From DASXYU01 sp036502295 (GTDB lineage: Bacteria; Actinomycetota; Actinomycetes; Mycobacteriales; Jatrophihabitantaceae): a stretch of 52,734 bases of DNA. Positions 31,522 to 40,963 of this stretch are shown piece after piece. The stretch lies in contig DASXYU010000063.1 in NCBI GenBank assembly GCA_036502295.1, positions 1 through 52,734 on the forward strand, read 5' to 3'. The position numbers and the translations under genes were made by a program. Numbering within the stretch: position 1 is the first letter of the stretch; every line of letters starts with the position of its first letter. Below the pieces are notes generated by a model. That model made no database searches and had not been told where the DNA came from. It worked only from the letters and a program-made list of their open reading frames with translations.

Positions 31522-33252
31522 TCAGGCCTCGGCGATGGCGTCGGCGAATTCGGCCCGAACCTCTTCGACGGTGTGCGCGGCCGACACGTGCTTGCCGCGG
31601 CTCCACGAGGCGGCGGCCGCGATGAGACTCATGACGATGCCGTAGTTCATCGCGGTGCGCAGGCCGTGCTGGAACGAGCTGCTGATGAGCGTCGGGAAGA
31701 ACTGCCGCCCCACGAGAGCGGCGTGATCTGCGGATGGCAACTGGCTGAGCACGGGGTTGCCGACCATCTCCTGGATCGGGTTGTAGCCCAGGAACGCGGA
31801 GAAGAGGGTCGAGACAGGCGGGAGGTTCGCCACCCGCTCAGCATCGACAGGACTCACACCGTGGGTGGTGAGACCGGTGTAAAGCGCATCGGGCAGCGAG
31901 TGCGAGAAGCCGATGAGGATCAGCGTGAAGAAGACGCCGATCGAGAGCACCGACGCGGAGTTCTGGAACGTCGACTGCATTCCGGAGCCCGCGCCGCGAT
32001 GCTCGGCCGGCAGCGAGTTCATCACCGCTGTGCGGTTGGGCGTGCCGAACATCGCCATCGTCAAACCGCTGAAGAACATCAGCAGGCCGAAGACCCAGTA
32101 GGAGAAGTCGATCGGCATGAGCTCGATGAGCAAGAAGGTGATCGCGGTGCCGATCATGCCGCCGGTCGAGAAGTACCGGGCGCCGAAACGATCGGAGAGT
32201 AAGCCCGTGACAGGCCCCGAGATCAGCATGCCGAAGGTGAGCGGAAGCATCGCGATGCCCGCCCAGAGCGGCGTCCTCTCGAAGCTGTAACCGTGCATCG
32301 GCAACCAGATGCCCTGCAACCAGATGATGAGGATGAACTGCAGGCCACCGCGCGCCAGCGAGGCGAGGAAACTGGCGAGGACGCCGGCGCTGAAAGCCCG
32401 GATCTTGAACAACTGCAGCCGGAACATCGGTTGTTCGATGTGCGTCTCGATGTAACCGAAGACGATGAGCAGCGCAACGCCGGCGATGAGGCAGAAGAGC
32501 ACCCACGGGCTCGTCCAGCCCATCGCGTGCTCCTTGTACGGCTCGATGCCGTAGGTGATACCGATCATCACGAGGACGAGTCCGGCGGCAAAGGTCAGGT
32601 TGCCCCACCAGTCGATCCGTGCGGGGCGACGGCTGCCGAGCTCGCGCATGCGCAGGTAGCCGAAGATGGTGCAGAAGAGGCCGATCGGAACGCCGATCAG
32701 GTAGATCAGGCGCCACTGGATCGGTGCGAGAACACCACCGAGGACCAGGCCGATGAATGAGCCGCTGATGGCCGCCGCGGTGTTGATGCCCATCGCGAAC
32801 CCGCGCTGCCCGGCCGGGAAGGTGTCGGTGATGATGGCGCCGGAGTTGGCCACGATCATCGCGGCACCCACCCCTTGGAAGATGCGCAGGATCACCAGCC
32901 AGAGGCCAGCGGCCTCGCCATGCATCCACGTGATGCTGAGTAACACCGAGAAGAAAGTGAAGATCGCGAAGCCGAGGTTGTAGATCCGTACCCGGCCGAA
33001 GATGTCACCGATCCGGCCGAGGCTGGTGACGAGGACGGCGGTCACCACCATGAAGCCGAGGATCATCCAGAGCAGATAGAAGCTGTTGCCTGGTTCCAGC
33101 GGGTTCAGCCCGATGCCGCGGAAGGTGTCCGGCAGGGCGATGAGGGTGATCGAGCTGTCGATCATCGCCATCAGCGAACCGGAGGTGGTGACGACGAGGA
33201 CGAGCCACTTATAGCGGGGACCCAATGCGCTGATGTCAGTAATGGAGCCCAC
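31522..33252 (-). CDS. MFS transporter, DHA2/EmrB-QacA family
   Basis: A 576-residue major-facilitator protein with about 14 membrane segments. SLMAMIDSSITLIALP is the helix-1 motif of DHA2 drug exporters, GRIGDIFGRVR is motif A, and ILRIFQGVGAAMIVANSGAIITDTFP is motif B/C-like. These are proton-driven exporters of toxic or lipophilic compounds. The upstream gap contains TTAG(N9)CTAA-like half sites around 33256-33280, possibly an operator for a repressor encoded elsewhere. It is convergent with the alpha/beta hydrolase gene. Confidence 0.9.
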   Translation of the reverse strand: MGSITDISALGPRYKWLVLVVTTSGSLMAMIDSSITLIALPDTFRGIGLNPLEPGNSFYLLWMILGFMVVTAVLVTSLGRIGDIFGRVRIYNLGFAIFTFFSVLLSITWMHGEAAGLWLVILRIFQGVGAAMIVANSGAIITDTFPAGQRGFAMGINTAAAISGSFIGLVLGGVLAPIQWRLIYLIGVPIGLFCTIFGYLRMRELGSRRPARIDWWGNLTFAAGLVLVMIGITYGIEPYKEHAMGWTSPWVLFCLIAGVALLIVFGYIETHIEQPMFRLQLFKIRAFSAGVLASFLASLARGGLQFILIIWLQGIWLPMHGYSFERTPLWAGIAMLPLTFGMLISGPVTGLLSDRFGARYFSTGGMIGTAITFLLIELMPIDFSYWVFGLLMFFSGLTMAMFGTPNRTAVMNSLPAEHRGAGSGMQSTFQNSASVLSIGVFFTLILIGFSHSLPDALYTGLTTHGVSPVDAERVANLPPVSTLFSAFLGYNPIQEMVGNPVLSQLPSADHAALVGRQFFPTLISSSFQHGLRTAMNYGIVMSLIAAAASWSRGKHVSAAHTVEEVRAEFADAIAEA

Positions 33253-33305
33253 CTAATTAACTTAGCCGAGCGAACTAATTTTTGAAAGCGGCCCGGGACG
33301 CCCGC

Positions 33306-34370
33306 TCAGGCGAGGAAGTACTTGGGCACAACCTCATCGGTGCCCTTGACGAGACCGCGATTCACCAACAGCACCAGGTGTGCGGTGGTCTCCCCCACCG
33401 CCGAGAGTCGCATGAAGCCGTCGTACTGATCCCAACTGCGCGACCACGTCATGTGCCCGGCCATCTCCCACGGCACGCTTCCCGGCATCCGGCGCACGAT
33501 CTCAAGCAGTTCGTCGAGCCGGTGCTGGTGGTGCGTCTTGAGCTGCTCGGCCCGAGCCTTGAGCCCTCGGAACCGCCACTCGTGGGCGGGCAGGACGTCC
33601 GCCGAGTCGTACGCGGCGATCTTGTCCTGGCTGGCGAGGAATTCCCCCAGCGCGTCGAAGTCGGGGTAAGGGGTGGCAGAGACGTTGGGGCTGATTCTCG
33701 GCAGGACGTGATCGCCTGCGAACATCAGGTCCGTCTTCTCGTCGTAGAAGCAAAGGTGCCCGGCCGTGTGCCCCGGCGTGTGCACGGCACGCAGCGACCA
33801 GCCCGGGATGTCGAGCCGCTCGCCGTCCTCGACCGCTACGTCCGGTTCGACGAAGTTCTTCCGCGGGTCCAGCTCCGGGTCCGGACCACCTGGCCGCAGC
33901 CTCCAGGCCTCCTCCTCACTTGCGCCAAGCGAGACGAGCCAGCCGCTGTACAGCCGATCGGAGAGCTCACGCTGGCGGAACTCCGGCGACATGATGTGGG
34001 CAGTGTCAGCCGGGTGCAGCGCTACCCAGGCATCGCTCGCCTCGACGATGCGCTTCGCCAGGCCGATGTGGTCGTAGTGCTGGTGGGTCACCAGCACACC
34101 CTTCACGTCCGCGATCGTGGCGCCGGCGAGGGCAAGTCCGTCGCTCAATGCTTGCCACACCTCGTCGCTCTGCCAGCCGGCATCGATGAGGACGACACCA
34201 GAGTCCGTGGCAAGGCAGTAGACCGTGGTGTAGCGCAGCGGGTTGTTCGGGATCGGCACCGGAATCGACCAGAGGTCGGGCCTGAGCTCTTCGACCGGCG
34301 GCATCACCCGCTGGTTCCATGCCTCGCGTTGAGCGAGACCGATCACCTCGATGTCGGCAGCGTCGCTCAT
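33306..34370 (-). CDS. MBL-fold metallohydrolase
   Basis: A 354-residue metallo-beta-lactamase-fold enzyme. THQHYDHIG supplies the HxHxDH metal ligands, HTPGHTAGHLCFYD the third His and FAGDHVLP the bridging Asp. The C-terminal DVLPAHEWRFRGLKARAEQLKTHHQHRLDELLEI helix region is typical of a group found in fatty-acid and aromatic acyl-CoA clusters, often thioesterase-like. The neighbour is an acyl-CoA dehydrogenase transcribed in the same direction. Substrate is inferred to be a CoA thioester or ester at best. Confidence 0.88.
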   Translation of the reverse strand: MSDAADIEVIGLAQREAWNQRVMPPVEELRPDLWSIPVPIPNNPLRYTTVYCLATDSGVVLIDAGWQSDEVWQALSDGLALAGATIADVKGVLVTHQHYDHIGLAKRIVEASDAWVALHPADTAHIMSPEFRQRELSDRLYSGWLVSLGASEEEAWRLRPGGPDPELDPRKNFVEPDVAVEDGERLDIPGWSLRAVHTPGHTAGHLCFYDEKTDLMFAGDHVLPRISPNVSATPYPDFDALGEFLASQDKIAAYDSADVLPAHEWRFRGLKARAEQLKTHHQHRLDELLEIVRRMPGSVPWEMAGHMTWSRSWDQYDGFMRLSAVGETTAHLVLLVNRGLVKGTDEVVPKYFLA

Positions 34371-34425
34371 CCTCTCTGTCTATCAGAGAGGCTCACAGAC
34401 CAAGCGCTGAACCCTTGGCGCTCGG

Positions 34426-35574
34426 TCAGAGACCGAGCGACTTGCTGATGATCGACTTCATGACCTCGCTCGTGCCGCCGTAGATCCTCGCGACGCGGGC
34501 ATCGGCGTAGAGCCGGGCGATGGGGTACTCGTTCATGTAGCCGTAGCCGCCGAAGAGCTGCAGGCAACGATCGACGCAGCGCGCCTGCAGTTCGGTGGTG
34601 TAGAGCTTCACCTTCGCGGCGTCCACCGCGCTGAGTTCCTTGGCGACGAGGTTCTCCACGGCCTTGTCGAGCAGCGCCAGCCCCGCCTCGACCTCTGTCG
34701 CCACCGAGGCGAGTTCGAACTTCGTGTTCTGGAAGCTCGACACGGGATTGCCGAAGACGTGACGCTCCTTGACGTACTGCGTCGTGATCTCCAGTGCCGT
34801 CTTCGCCGAGAAGACCGAGCCGACGGCGATCGTCATGCGCTCCTGCGGCAGGTTGTGTCCGAGGTAGCTGAAGGCCCGTCCCTCCTCGCCGAGCAGGTTC
34901 GCGACCGGCACGCGCACGTCCGTGAACGACAGCTCCACGGTGTCTTGCACCTTGAGGCCGATCTTGGAGAGCATCCGGCCCTTCTCGAAGCCGGGCATGC
35001 CGTCCTCGACGACGAGCAGCGAGAGGCCGCCGCGCCGGTTATCGGGATCGGTCGAGGTTCGGCAGACGACGATGACGAGGTCAGCCAGTGCGCCCCCGGA
35101 GATGAAGGTCTTGGCGCCGTTGAGGACGTAGTGGTCGCCGTCGCGGACCGCTGTCGTCCGGATGCCGGCGAGGTCGGAGCCTGTGCCCGGCTCGGTCATT
35201 GCGATAGCCGTGAGCAGCTTGCCCGCGCCTACGTCCGGCAACCAGCGCTGCTTCTGCTCCTCGTTGGCGTACTCGACGAAGTACGGCAGGACCACGTCCA
35301 TCATCAGGCGCAGTGATCCGGTGTTGATCAGGGAGGCGTATACCTCTTCCTGCAGCGTGACGTTGTAGCGGTAGTCGTCGATACCGGCACCGCCGTACTC
35401 CTCCGGGACGAGGATGCTCAGCGCGCCGGTCTCACCGAGCTTCTCGAAGAACCCACGCGAGACGTAACCCTGCTTCTCCCACTCCGGGTAGTTCGGGACA
35501 GCCTCGACCTGCAGGAACTTGCGGATGACCTCGCGGAACGCTTCGTGCTCCTCGGTGTACAGCGTGCGACGCAT
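34426..35574 (-). CDS. acyl-CoA dehydrogenase
   Basis: A 382-residue FAD enzyme introducing an alpha,beta double bond into acyl-CoA. AMTEPGTGSDLAGIRTTA and FISGGALADLVIVVCRT are the FAD/substrate signatures; the second signature region QLFGGYGYMNEYPIARLYADARVARIYGGTSEVM ends with Glu in GGTSEV as catalytic base. The ATG at 35574 begins MRRTLYTEEHEAFRE, as in mycobacterial FadE proteins. Thiolase and acyl-CoA synthetase genes follow upstream, consistent with a beta-oxidation set. Confidence 0.93.
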   Translation of the reverse strand: MRRTLYTEEHEAFREVIRKFLQVEAVPNYPEWEKQGYVSRGFFEKLGETGALSILVPEEYGGAGIDDYRYNVTLQEEVYASLINTGSLRLMMDVVLPYFVEYANEEQKQRWLPDVGAGKLLTAIAMTEPGTGSDLAGIRTTAVRDGDHYVLNGAKTFISGGALADLVIVVCRTSTDPDNRRGGLSLLVVEDGMPGFEKGRMLSKIGLKVQDTVELSFTDVRVPVANLLGEEGRAFSYLGHNLPQERMTIAVGSVFSAKTALEITTQYVKERHVFGNPVSSFQNTKFELASVATEVEAGLALLDKAVENLVAKELSAVDAAKVKLYTTELQARCVDRCLQLFGGYGYMNEYPIARLYADARVARIYGGTSEVMKSIISKSLGL

Positions 35575-35645
35575 TGATTGCCTTTCCGGGCATATCGGGG
35601 GTTGCCCTTCGATGCGCGCCTGCGGCGCCTACTCAGGGACCGCGA

Positions 35646-36806
35646 TCAGTCGATGAGTTCGACGATGGTGGCGTTGGCGGTGCCACCGCCCTCGCACATG
35701 GTCTGCAGTCCGTAGCGCAGACCCTTGTCGCGCATGTGGTTGATCATGCGGGTCATCAGGATCGCGCCACTGCCGCCGAGCGGGTGGCCGACGGCGATCG
35801 CGCCGCCGACCGGGTTCAGCTTCGCCGGGTCGGCGCCGGTCTCCTTGAGCCAGGCGAGGTTCACCGACGCGAAGGCCTCGTTGACCTCGAAGACGCCGAT
35901 GTCCTCGATGCTGAGACCCGCCCGCTTGAGGACGGCGGCGGTGGCCGGGATCGGTCCGGTGAGCATCTTCACCGGGTCATCGCCCACGATCGCACCCGCG
36001 ACGTAGCGGGCGATCGGGGTGAGGCCCAGCTCCTTGGCGCGCTCAGCGCTGGTGATGAGGACGGCGGCGGCGCCGTCGGAGATCTGGCTCGAGTTGCCGG
36101 CGTGAATCACGCCGTCCTGCTTGAAGACGGGTTTGAGGCCGGCGAGCTTCTCGACGCTGGTCCCGCGGCGCAGGCCTTCGTCCGTGTCGAAGGCGACGGT
36201 GCTGTCGTCCTCCCTGGTGACCTGCACCGGGTGGATCTGGCTCGTGAAGGCACCAGCGTCGATCGCCGTGGCCGCGCGCTCGTGCGACAGCGCGGCGAAC
36301 TCGTCGAGCTGGGTGCGGCCCAGGCCCCACTGCTCCGCGATGAGTTCAGCGCCGATGCCCTGGTTGAACTGGAAGTTGCCGTAGCGCGCCAGCGCCCGCG
36401 GGCCGTACGGCATGCCGCCACCCTTGACGGCATTGATCGGGACGCGGTCCATGTTCTCGACACCGCCGCCGACAGCGATGTCATACATCCCGGAGGCGAC
36501 GCCGGAAATCGCGAATTCGATCGCCTGCTGGCTCGAGCCGCAGGCGCGGTTCACCGTGGTGCCGGGCACCGACTCCGGCCAGCCCGCGGCGAGGACGGCG
36601 TAGCGGCCGATGTTGCTGGACTGGTCGCCGATCTGCCCGACGCATCCCCAGATGACGTCATCGACCAGCGCAGGGTCGAGCCCGGACCGCTGGGAGAGGG
36701 CACTGAGCACCTCGCCGGAGAGGTCGGCGGAGTGGAAGTCGGCGAGTGTGCCGTTCCTCTTGCCGATAGCAGTACGTACTGCCTCCACGATCACGACTTC
36801 GCGCAT
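35646..36806 (-). CDS. acetyl-CoA C-acyltransferase (thiolase)
   Basis: A 386-residue thiolase. The nucleophile Cys is in NRACGSSQQAIEFA, then NEAFASVNLAWL, GGAIAVGHPLGGSGA with the catalytic His, and the second Cys in CEGGGTANATIVE. It starts at ATG 36806 with GGAG in place; the reading to 36869 is unconserved. It cleaves 3-ketoacyl-CoA at the end of a beta-oxidation round. The divergent gene is an acyl-CoA synthetase. Confidence 0.93.
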   Translation of the reverse strand: MREVVIVEAVRTAIGKRNGTLADFHSADLSGEVLSALSQRSGLDPALVDDVIWGCVGQIGDQSSNIGRYAVLAAGWPESVPGTTVNRACGSSQQAIEFAISGVASGMYDIAVGGGVENMDRVPINAVKGGGMPYGPRALARYGNFQFNQGIGAELIAEQWGLGRTQLDEFAALSHERAATAIDAGAFTSQIHPVQVTREDDSTVAFDTDEGLRRGTSVEKLAGLKPVFKQDGVIHAGNSSQISDGAAAVLITSAERAKELGLTPIARYVAGAIVGDDPVKMLTGPIPATAAVLKRAGLSIEDIGVFEVNEAFASVNLAWLKETGADPAKLNPVGGAIAVGHPLGGSGAILMTRMINHMRDKGLRYGLQTMCEGGGTANATIVELID

Positions 36807-36826
36807 GCTTGCTCCACTCGTACGGG

Positions 36827-36839
36827 TTAGCTTTGCTAA
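36827..36839. promoter_or_regulatory. candidate operator TTAGC-TTT-GCTAA
   Basis: A perfect 5-bp inverted repeat with three-base spacer lies in the 167-base divergent gap between the thiolase and acyl-CoA synthetase genes, 21 bases from the thiolase start. It is AT-rich in a GC-rich setting. A fatty-acid-type repressor is a guess. I see no other structure in this gap. Confidence 0.35.
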
Positions 36840-36973
36840 GAAACTGTTGTCATAGAAAGTAAAGCCCACGGCGCCCGAAGCGGGAGAGTTGACTTTCCGG
36901 GAGCGCCGCTTTGGTGGATTTCCGAGGCGTGCATACTCGGAATCCGTTCTATCCGATCGAAGGGTGTTACCGC

Positions 36974-38473
36974 ATGAATCTGGGCCTTCTGCTGGACATG
37001 GCCGCCGATGGATTCGGCGACCGCGTCATCATCGGCCGGCGCGGCAACGGTCTCACTACTGCGAAGCTGCGCGAGATGTCGGCTGTCGGCGCTCAGACGA
37101 TCCGGGAGTCCGGTGCGGATGCGGTGGTCTACCTCGCTGTGAACGGCCCCGCGTTCCCGGTGGCGCTGTTCTCCGCGGCGCGGGCCGGTGTGCCCCTGGT
37201 TCCGGTGAACTACCGCCTCGGCCAGGAGCAGATGGAGGGGTTGCTCGCCAACCACCCCAAGGCGTTCGGCATCGCCGGCACCACCGGCGAGGCGGCTGCG
37301 CTGCACGCGGCGGGGCTCACCACCCGCACCCCCGAGGAGTGGCTGGAGCAGTGCGCGGCGGGCTCGGCGCAGGACGAGGGTTTCGTTGACCCCGAGTCAC
37401 CCGCGGTGATCATCTACACCTCCGGATCGACCTCGGCGCCCAAGGGCGTGGTGCTGCGCCACCAGAACCTCTTCTCCTACGTCACCGGCTCGGTGGAGTT
37501 CGCCGGCGCCGGCGAGGACGAGGCCGCGCTGATCAGCGTGCCGCCGTATCACATCGCCGCGGTCGCGAACTGCATCAGCAACCTCTACGCGGGGCGCCGG
37601 ACGATGGTGCTGGAGCAGTTCGTCCCCGATCAGTGGCTCGAACTCGTCCGCGAAGAAGGCGTCACCAACGCCCTCGTGGTGCCGACGATGCTCAAGCGCG
37701 TCCTGGAGGCCACCGGTGACCTCTCCGTGCCGACGCTGAAGACCCTCGCCTACGGCGGCGGCCCGATGCCCGCGCCGGTGATCGAGAACGCCCTGCATGC
37801 CTGGCCCAACGTCGGCTTCGTCAACGCCTACGGTCTCACCGAAACCTCCTCCACCGTCGCCGTCCTCGGCCCGGACGATCACCGCGCGGCGATCGCCTCC
37901 GACGAGCCGGCCGTACGGGCCCGCCTCGGCTCCGTCGGCCAACCGCTGCCGGCGATCCAGATCCAGATCCGCGACGAGGACGGCAACCCCGTCCCGGCCG
38001 GCGTGAAAGGACGCATCTTCGTCAGCGGCGCCCAGGTCTCGGCCGAATACCTCGGCCAGGGCTCAGTGGTCGATGCGACCGGCTTCTTCGACACCCGCGA
38101 CGAGGGCTACGTCGACGAACAGGGCTACCTCTTCATCGGAGGACGCGCCGATGACACGATCATCCGCGGCGCCGAGAACATCGCCCCCGCCGAGATCGAG
38201 GACGTCCTGCTACGCCACCCTGCCGTCGCCGACGCCGTCGTGGTCGGCGTGCCGAGCGTCGAGTGGGGACAAACCATCGAGGCAGTGATCGTCCTCGCCG
38301 ACGGACAAAGCATCGACGAACAGGCCGTGCGCGACTACGCCCGCGGCGCGCTACGCGGCAGCCGCACCCCCGACCACGTCACATTCTGGGGCGAGATCCC
38401 CCGCACCGAAACCGGCAAACTGATCCGCCGCAACATCGTCGCCGCATTGGCCGACGAGCTACCGAAGTCCTAG
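36974..38473 (+). CDS. acyl-CoA synthetase (AMP-binding)
   Basis: A 499-residue adenylate-forming enzyme activating a carboxylic acid to its CoA ester. Motifs in order: IIYTSGSTSAPKGVVLRHQN (P-loop), PPYHIAAVANCISNLY, AYGLTETSSTVA, DEGYVDEQGYLFIGGRADDTIIRGAENIAP (hinge) and the final catalytic Lys in RTETGKLIRR. It starts at ATG 36974, where MNLGLLLDMAADGFGDRVII fits the family; the reading from 36911 is longer and unconserved. Chain specificity cannot be read. Confidence 0.93.
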   Translation: MNLGLLLDMAADGFGDRVIIGRRGNGLTTAKLREMSAVGAQTIRESGADAVVYLAVNGPAFPVALFSAARAGVPLVPVNYRLGQEQMEGLLANHPKAFGIAGTTGEAAALHAAGLTTRTPEEWLEQCAAGSAQDEGFVDPESPAVIIYTSGSTSAPKGVVLRHQNLFSYVTGSVEFAGAGEDEAALISVPPYHIAAVANCISNLYAGRRTMVLEQFVPDQWLELVREEGVTNALVVPTMLKRVLEATGDLSVPTLKTLAYGGGPMPAPVIENALHAWPNVGFVNAYGLTETSSTVAVLGPDDHRAAIASDEPAVRARLGSVGQPLPAIQIQIRDEDGNPVPAGVKGRIFVSGAQVSAEYLGQGSVVDATGFFDTRDEGYVDEQGYLFIGGRADDTIIRGAENIAPAEIEDVLLRHPAVADAVVVGVPSVEWGQTIEAVIVLADGQSIDEQAVRDYARGALRGSRTPDHVTFWGEIPRTETGKLIRRNIVAALADELPKS

Positions 38474-38476
38474 CTG

Positions 38477-39616
38477 CTAGCGCGTTAGAAACTCGGCCAA
38501 CACGCGATCAGTGTCGGCGCCGAGTTCCGGTACAGCCTTGGGTGTCCAGTCCCAGTCGGGGCTGTCGGCGATCGGGCGAAGGCTCTGGAACTCGCCGTCG
38601 GCGTACACGGTGGCGACCCAACGGCCGCGCTCGACGAGCTGCGGGTGGTCGAGCACCTCAAGCGGGTAGTTCAGTCGCGCCCAGCCCAGCTTCGCCTGCT
38701 CGGCGGCCCCACTGGCCTCGGCGAAGGTGTGCTTGGCGGCCCACTCCCCGATCGCCGCGTCCAGCTCTGATCGCAACGCCACCCGCTCAGGCGTCCCCGC
38801 GTAGCGCGGGTCGTCGGCGAGGTCGGGGCGCTGGATGACTTCGCGCGCCAGCGACCTCCACTCCCGATCGTTCGTCGTGCCGATGACGATCACCTGACCG
38901 TCCGACGTCGGGTACGCCCCGTAGGGCGAGACCATCGGTGAGCTGACGCCGATCGGCACCGGGTCCTTGCCGGTGGCCCGCGTCTGGTGCAGCGCCCACT
39001 GCATCCAGTCGGTGAGGACGTCGAACATCGCCACGGACAGTGCCGTTCCCTCGCCGGTGCGGTGTCGTCCCATCAGCGCCGCGAGGATGGCGTTGGCCGC
39101 GACCACACCCGTCCCGGCATCGGCGATCGGGATGCCCGGCTTTGCGGGATGCCCTTGGGTGCCGGTCACCGCGCAGGAGCCGGACTCGGCCTGCACCAGC
39201 AGGTCATAGGCCCGGCCAGTGGCGCGCGGACCGCCGCTGCCGTAGCCGCTGAGGTCCAGGGCGACGATCCGCGGGTGGCGCCCGGCCACTGAGGCGGCAT
39301 CCAGCCCCATCCGCGCCGCCGCCCCCGGGGCGAGGTTCTGTACGAAGACGTCGGCCTTCGCGAGCAGCGCCTCCATCGCCGCGCGGCCGTCCTCACTCTT
39401 CAGGTCGAGGACGACCGACTCCTTGCCGCGGTTGCACCAGGCGAAGTGTGCCGAGGTGCCGCCGAGGACGGCGTCGTCGTAGGCGCGGGCGAAGTCACCG
39501 GAGTCGGTCTCGATCTTGATGACCCGCGCACCCAGGTCAGCGAGCTGACGCGTACAGGTCGGTGCGGAGATCGCGACTTCGAGGCCGACGACGAGCAGAT
39601 CGTCGAGGGGAAGCAC
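38477..39616 (-). CDS. CaiB/BaiF family CoA-transferase (1)
   Basis: A 379-residue class III CoA-transferase that moves CoA between acyl groups. The N-terminal Rossmann-like part LADLGARVIKIETDSGDFAR and the catalytic Asp region PGIPIADAGTGVVAANAILAAL are conserved, with NRGKESVVLDLKSEDGRAAM between. The GTG at 39616 is chosen, beginning VLPLDDLLVVGLEVA and five bases from the thiolase stop. The product is slightly shorter at the N-terminus than usual (the P-L-x-G-I/V-R-V start is replaced by PLDDLLVVGLEVA). Confidence 0.9.
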   Translation of the reverse strand: MLPLDDLLVVGLEVAISAPTCTRQLADLGARVIKIETDSGDFARAYDDAVLGGTSAHFAWCNRGKESVVLDLKSEDGRAAMEALLAKADVFVQNLAPGAAARMGLDAASVAGRHPRIVALDLSGYGSGGPRATGRAYDLLVQAESGSCAVTGTQGHPAKPGIPIADAGTGVVAANAILAALMGRHRTGEGTALSVAMFDVLTDWMQWALHQTRATGKDPVPIGVSSPMVSPYGAYPTSDGQVIVIGTTNDREWRSLAREVIQRPDLADDPRYAGTPERVALRSELDAAIGEWAAKHTFAEASGAAEQAKLGWARLNYPLEVLDHPQLVERGRWVATVYADGEFQSLRPIADSPDWDWTPKAVPELGADTDRVLAEFLTR

Positions 39617-39620
39617 GCGA

Positions 39621-40790
39621 TTACAGGCGCTCGACGACGAGCGCCGAACCCATGCCGCCGCCGGCGCACATCGAGACGACGCCGAACTGGGCATCCTGAC
39701 GCTTCAGCTCATTGAGCATCGTGACGACCATGCGCGCGCCGGTGGCCGCGATCGGGTGGCCGATGCTGGCACCCGATCCGTTGACGTTCACCAGGGACGG
39801 GTCGATGCCGAGCTTGCGGGTGGCAGCCACGGGCACGGCGCAGAAGGCCTCGTTGATCTCCCACGACGCGATGTCGCCGATGCCGAGCTTCGACTTGGCC
39901 AGTGCCTTCTCGATCGCGGGGATCGGAGCCAGACCCGTGTCGTAGGGGTCGACGGCCGAGACTCCCCACTCGCGGACGGTGCCCAGCGGCGTGAGGCCGT
40001 GGGCCGCGGCGTACTCCTCGCTGACGATCATCAGCGCCGCGGCGGCGTCGTTGAGGCCTGCGGCGTTGCCCGCGGTGACCGTCGGGTTCTCAATCTCGGG
40101 GTGCAGCACCTTCAGCTCGCCGAGCGACTCCACGGTCGTGCCGCGCCGAGGCTGCTCATCGAGGGTCACCGTCGCGAGGCTGCCGTCGAGCTGGGGCGCC
40201 TCGACCCCAATGATCTCGGCATCGAAGTGGCCGTTGTCGATCGCGTAGATGGCGCGGCCCTGGCTGTAGGCGGCCCACTCATCGACATCGCGACGGGTCA
40301 GCCCCATGGTCTTCGCGGTGTTCTCACCGACGGTGATCGACATGTCCATCGCCGGGGCGTCCTGCCGGTCGGGGTGGGTGAGGTTCGGCCAGGGCTGCAG
40401 CTGGCCGTCGGCGCCCGGCTTGAACAACACCGGCATCGAACTCATCGATTCGGTGCCACCGGCGATGAGGACGTCGTTGGCGCCCGCCCTGATGAAGGAG
40501 ACGGCGGTCTGCACGGCACCGAGGCCACCGGCGCAGTGCCGGTTCACGGCGAGGCCCGGAACCTGCGACATGCCGAGGTTCACCGCGGCGTAGCGGGCGA
40601 TCACCGAGCCACCCTGCAGCGACTCGGCGAGGACGATGTCCTCGATGTCGTGCGTGGGGATCCGGCTACGCACAAGCGCGGCCCCGATCGCCTTCTCAGC
40701 CAGGAACCGCGCGTCGACCGCCGCGAACTTCCCCTTGCGGGCCTTCGTGATCGGGGTGCGTACGCCCGCGACGATAACTGCTCGGCTCAT
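39621..40790 (-). CDS. acetyl-CoA C-acyltransferase (thiolase) 2
   Basis: A 389-residue thiolase, paralogous to 35646-36806 but clearly different. Catalytic Cys in VNRHCAGGLGAVQTA, then NEAFCAVPVAAT, NGSGASIGHPIAATGAR with His, and CAGGGMGSALVVERL. The ATG at 40790 follows AGGAGAC; the reading to 40946 is spurious. Groups with acetyl-CoA acetyltransferases and FadA-like enzymes. Probably cotranscribed with the CoA-transferase that follows. Confidence 0.93.
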   Translation of the reverse strand: MSRAVIVAGVRTPITKARKGKFAAVDARFLAEKAIGAALVRSRIPTHDIEDIVLAESLQGGSVIARYAAVNLGMSQVPGLAVNRHCAGGLGAVQTAVSFIRAGANDVLIAGGTESMSSMPVLFKPGADGQLQPWPNLTHPDRQDAPAMDMSITVGENTAKTMGLTRRDVDEWAAYSQGRAIYAIDNGHFDAEIIGVEAPQLDGSLATVTLDEQPRRGTTVESLGELKVLHPEIENPTVTAGNAAGLNDAAAALMIVSEEYAAAHGLTPLGTVREWGVSAVDPYDTGLAPIPAIEKALAKSKLGIGDIASWEINEAFCAVPVAATRKLGIDPSLVNVNGSGASIGHPIAATGARMVVTMLNELKRQDAQFGVVSMCAGGGMGSALVVERL

Positions 40791-40963
40791 CTTCGTCTCC
40801 TGTGTCCCGGCGGCCCGTGAATCGGGATAGCCGCCCTTTCGTACTACGCGATCTGGGCCGCCCACTTCAAGGCTTTGAGAAGGACGTCCCACCAACATAG
40901 CCGCGCCGTTTTCCGCCGGTCCAGGCTCTTCTCCTAGCAGTCGCAATGTGGCATCTTTGGCGG

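Noticed and set aside
33253..33285. MarR/TetR operator upstream of the MFS gene
   Set aside because: Only TTAG/CTAA quartets match across the centre; too weak to annotate and no regulator gene is adjacent.
36974..38473. Acyl-CoA synthetase as a nonribosomal peptide synthetase or other secondary-metabolite module
   Set aside because: It is a stand-alone adenylation enzyme with no carrier or condensation domain nearby; the neighbours are beta-oxidation genes.
39756..40820. A 354-residue plus-strand open frame
   Set aside because: Antisense to an intact thiolase gene.
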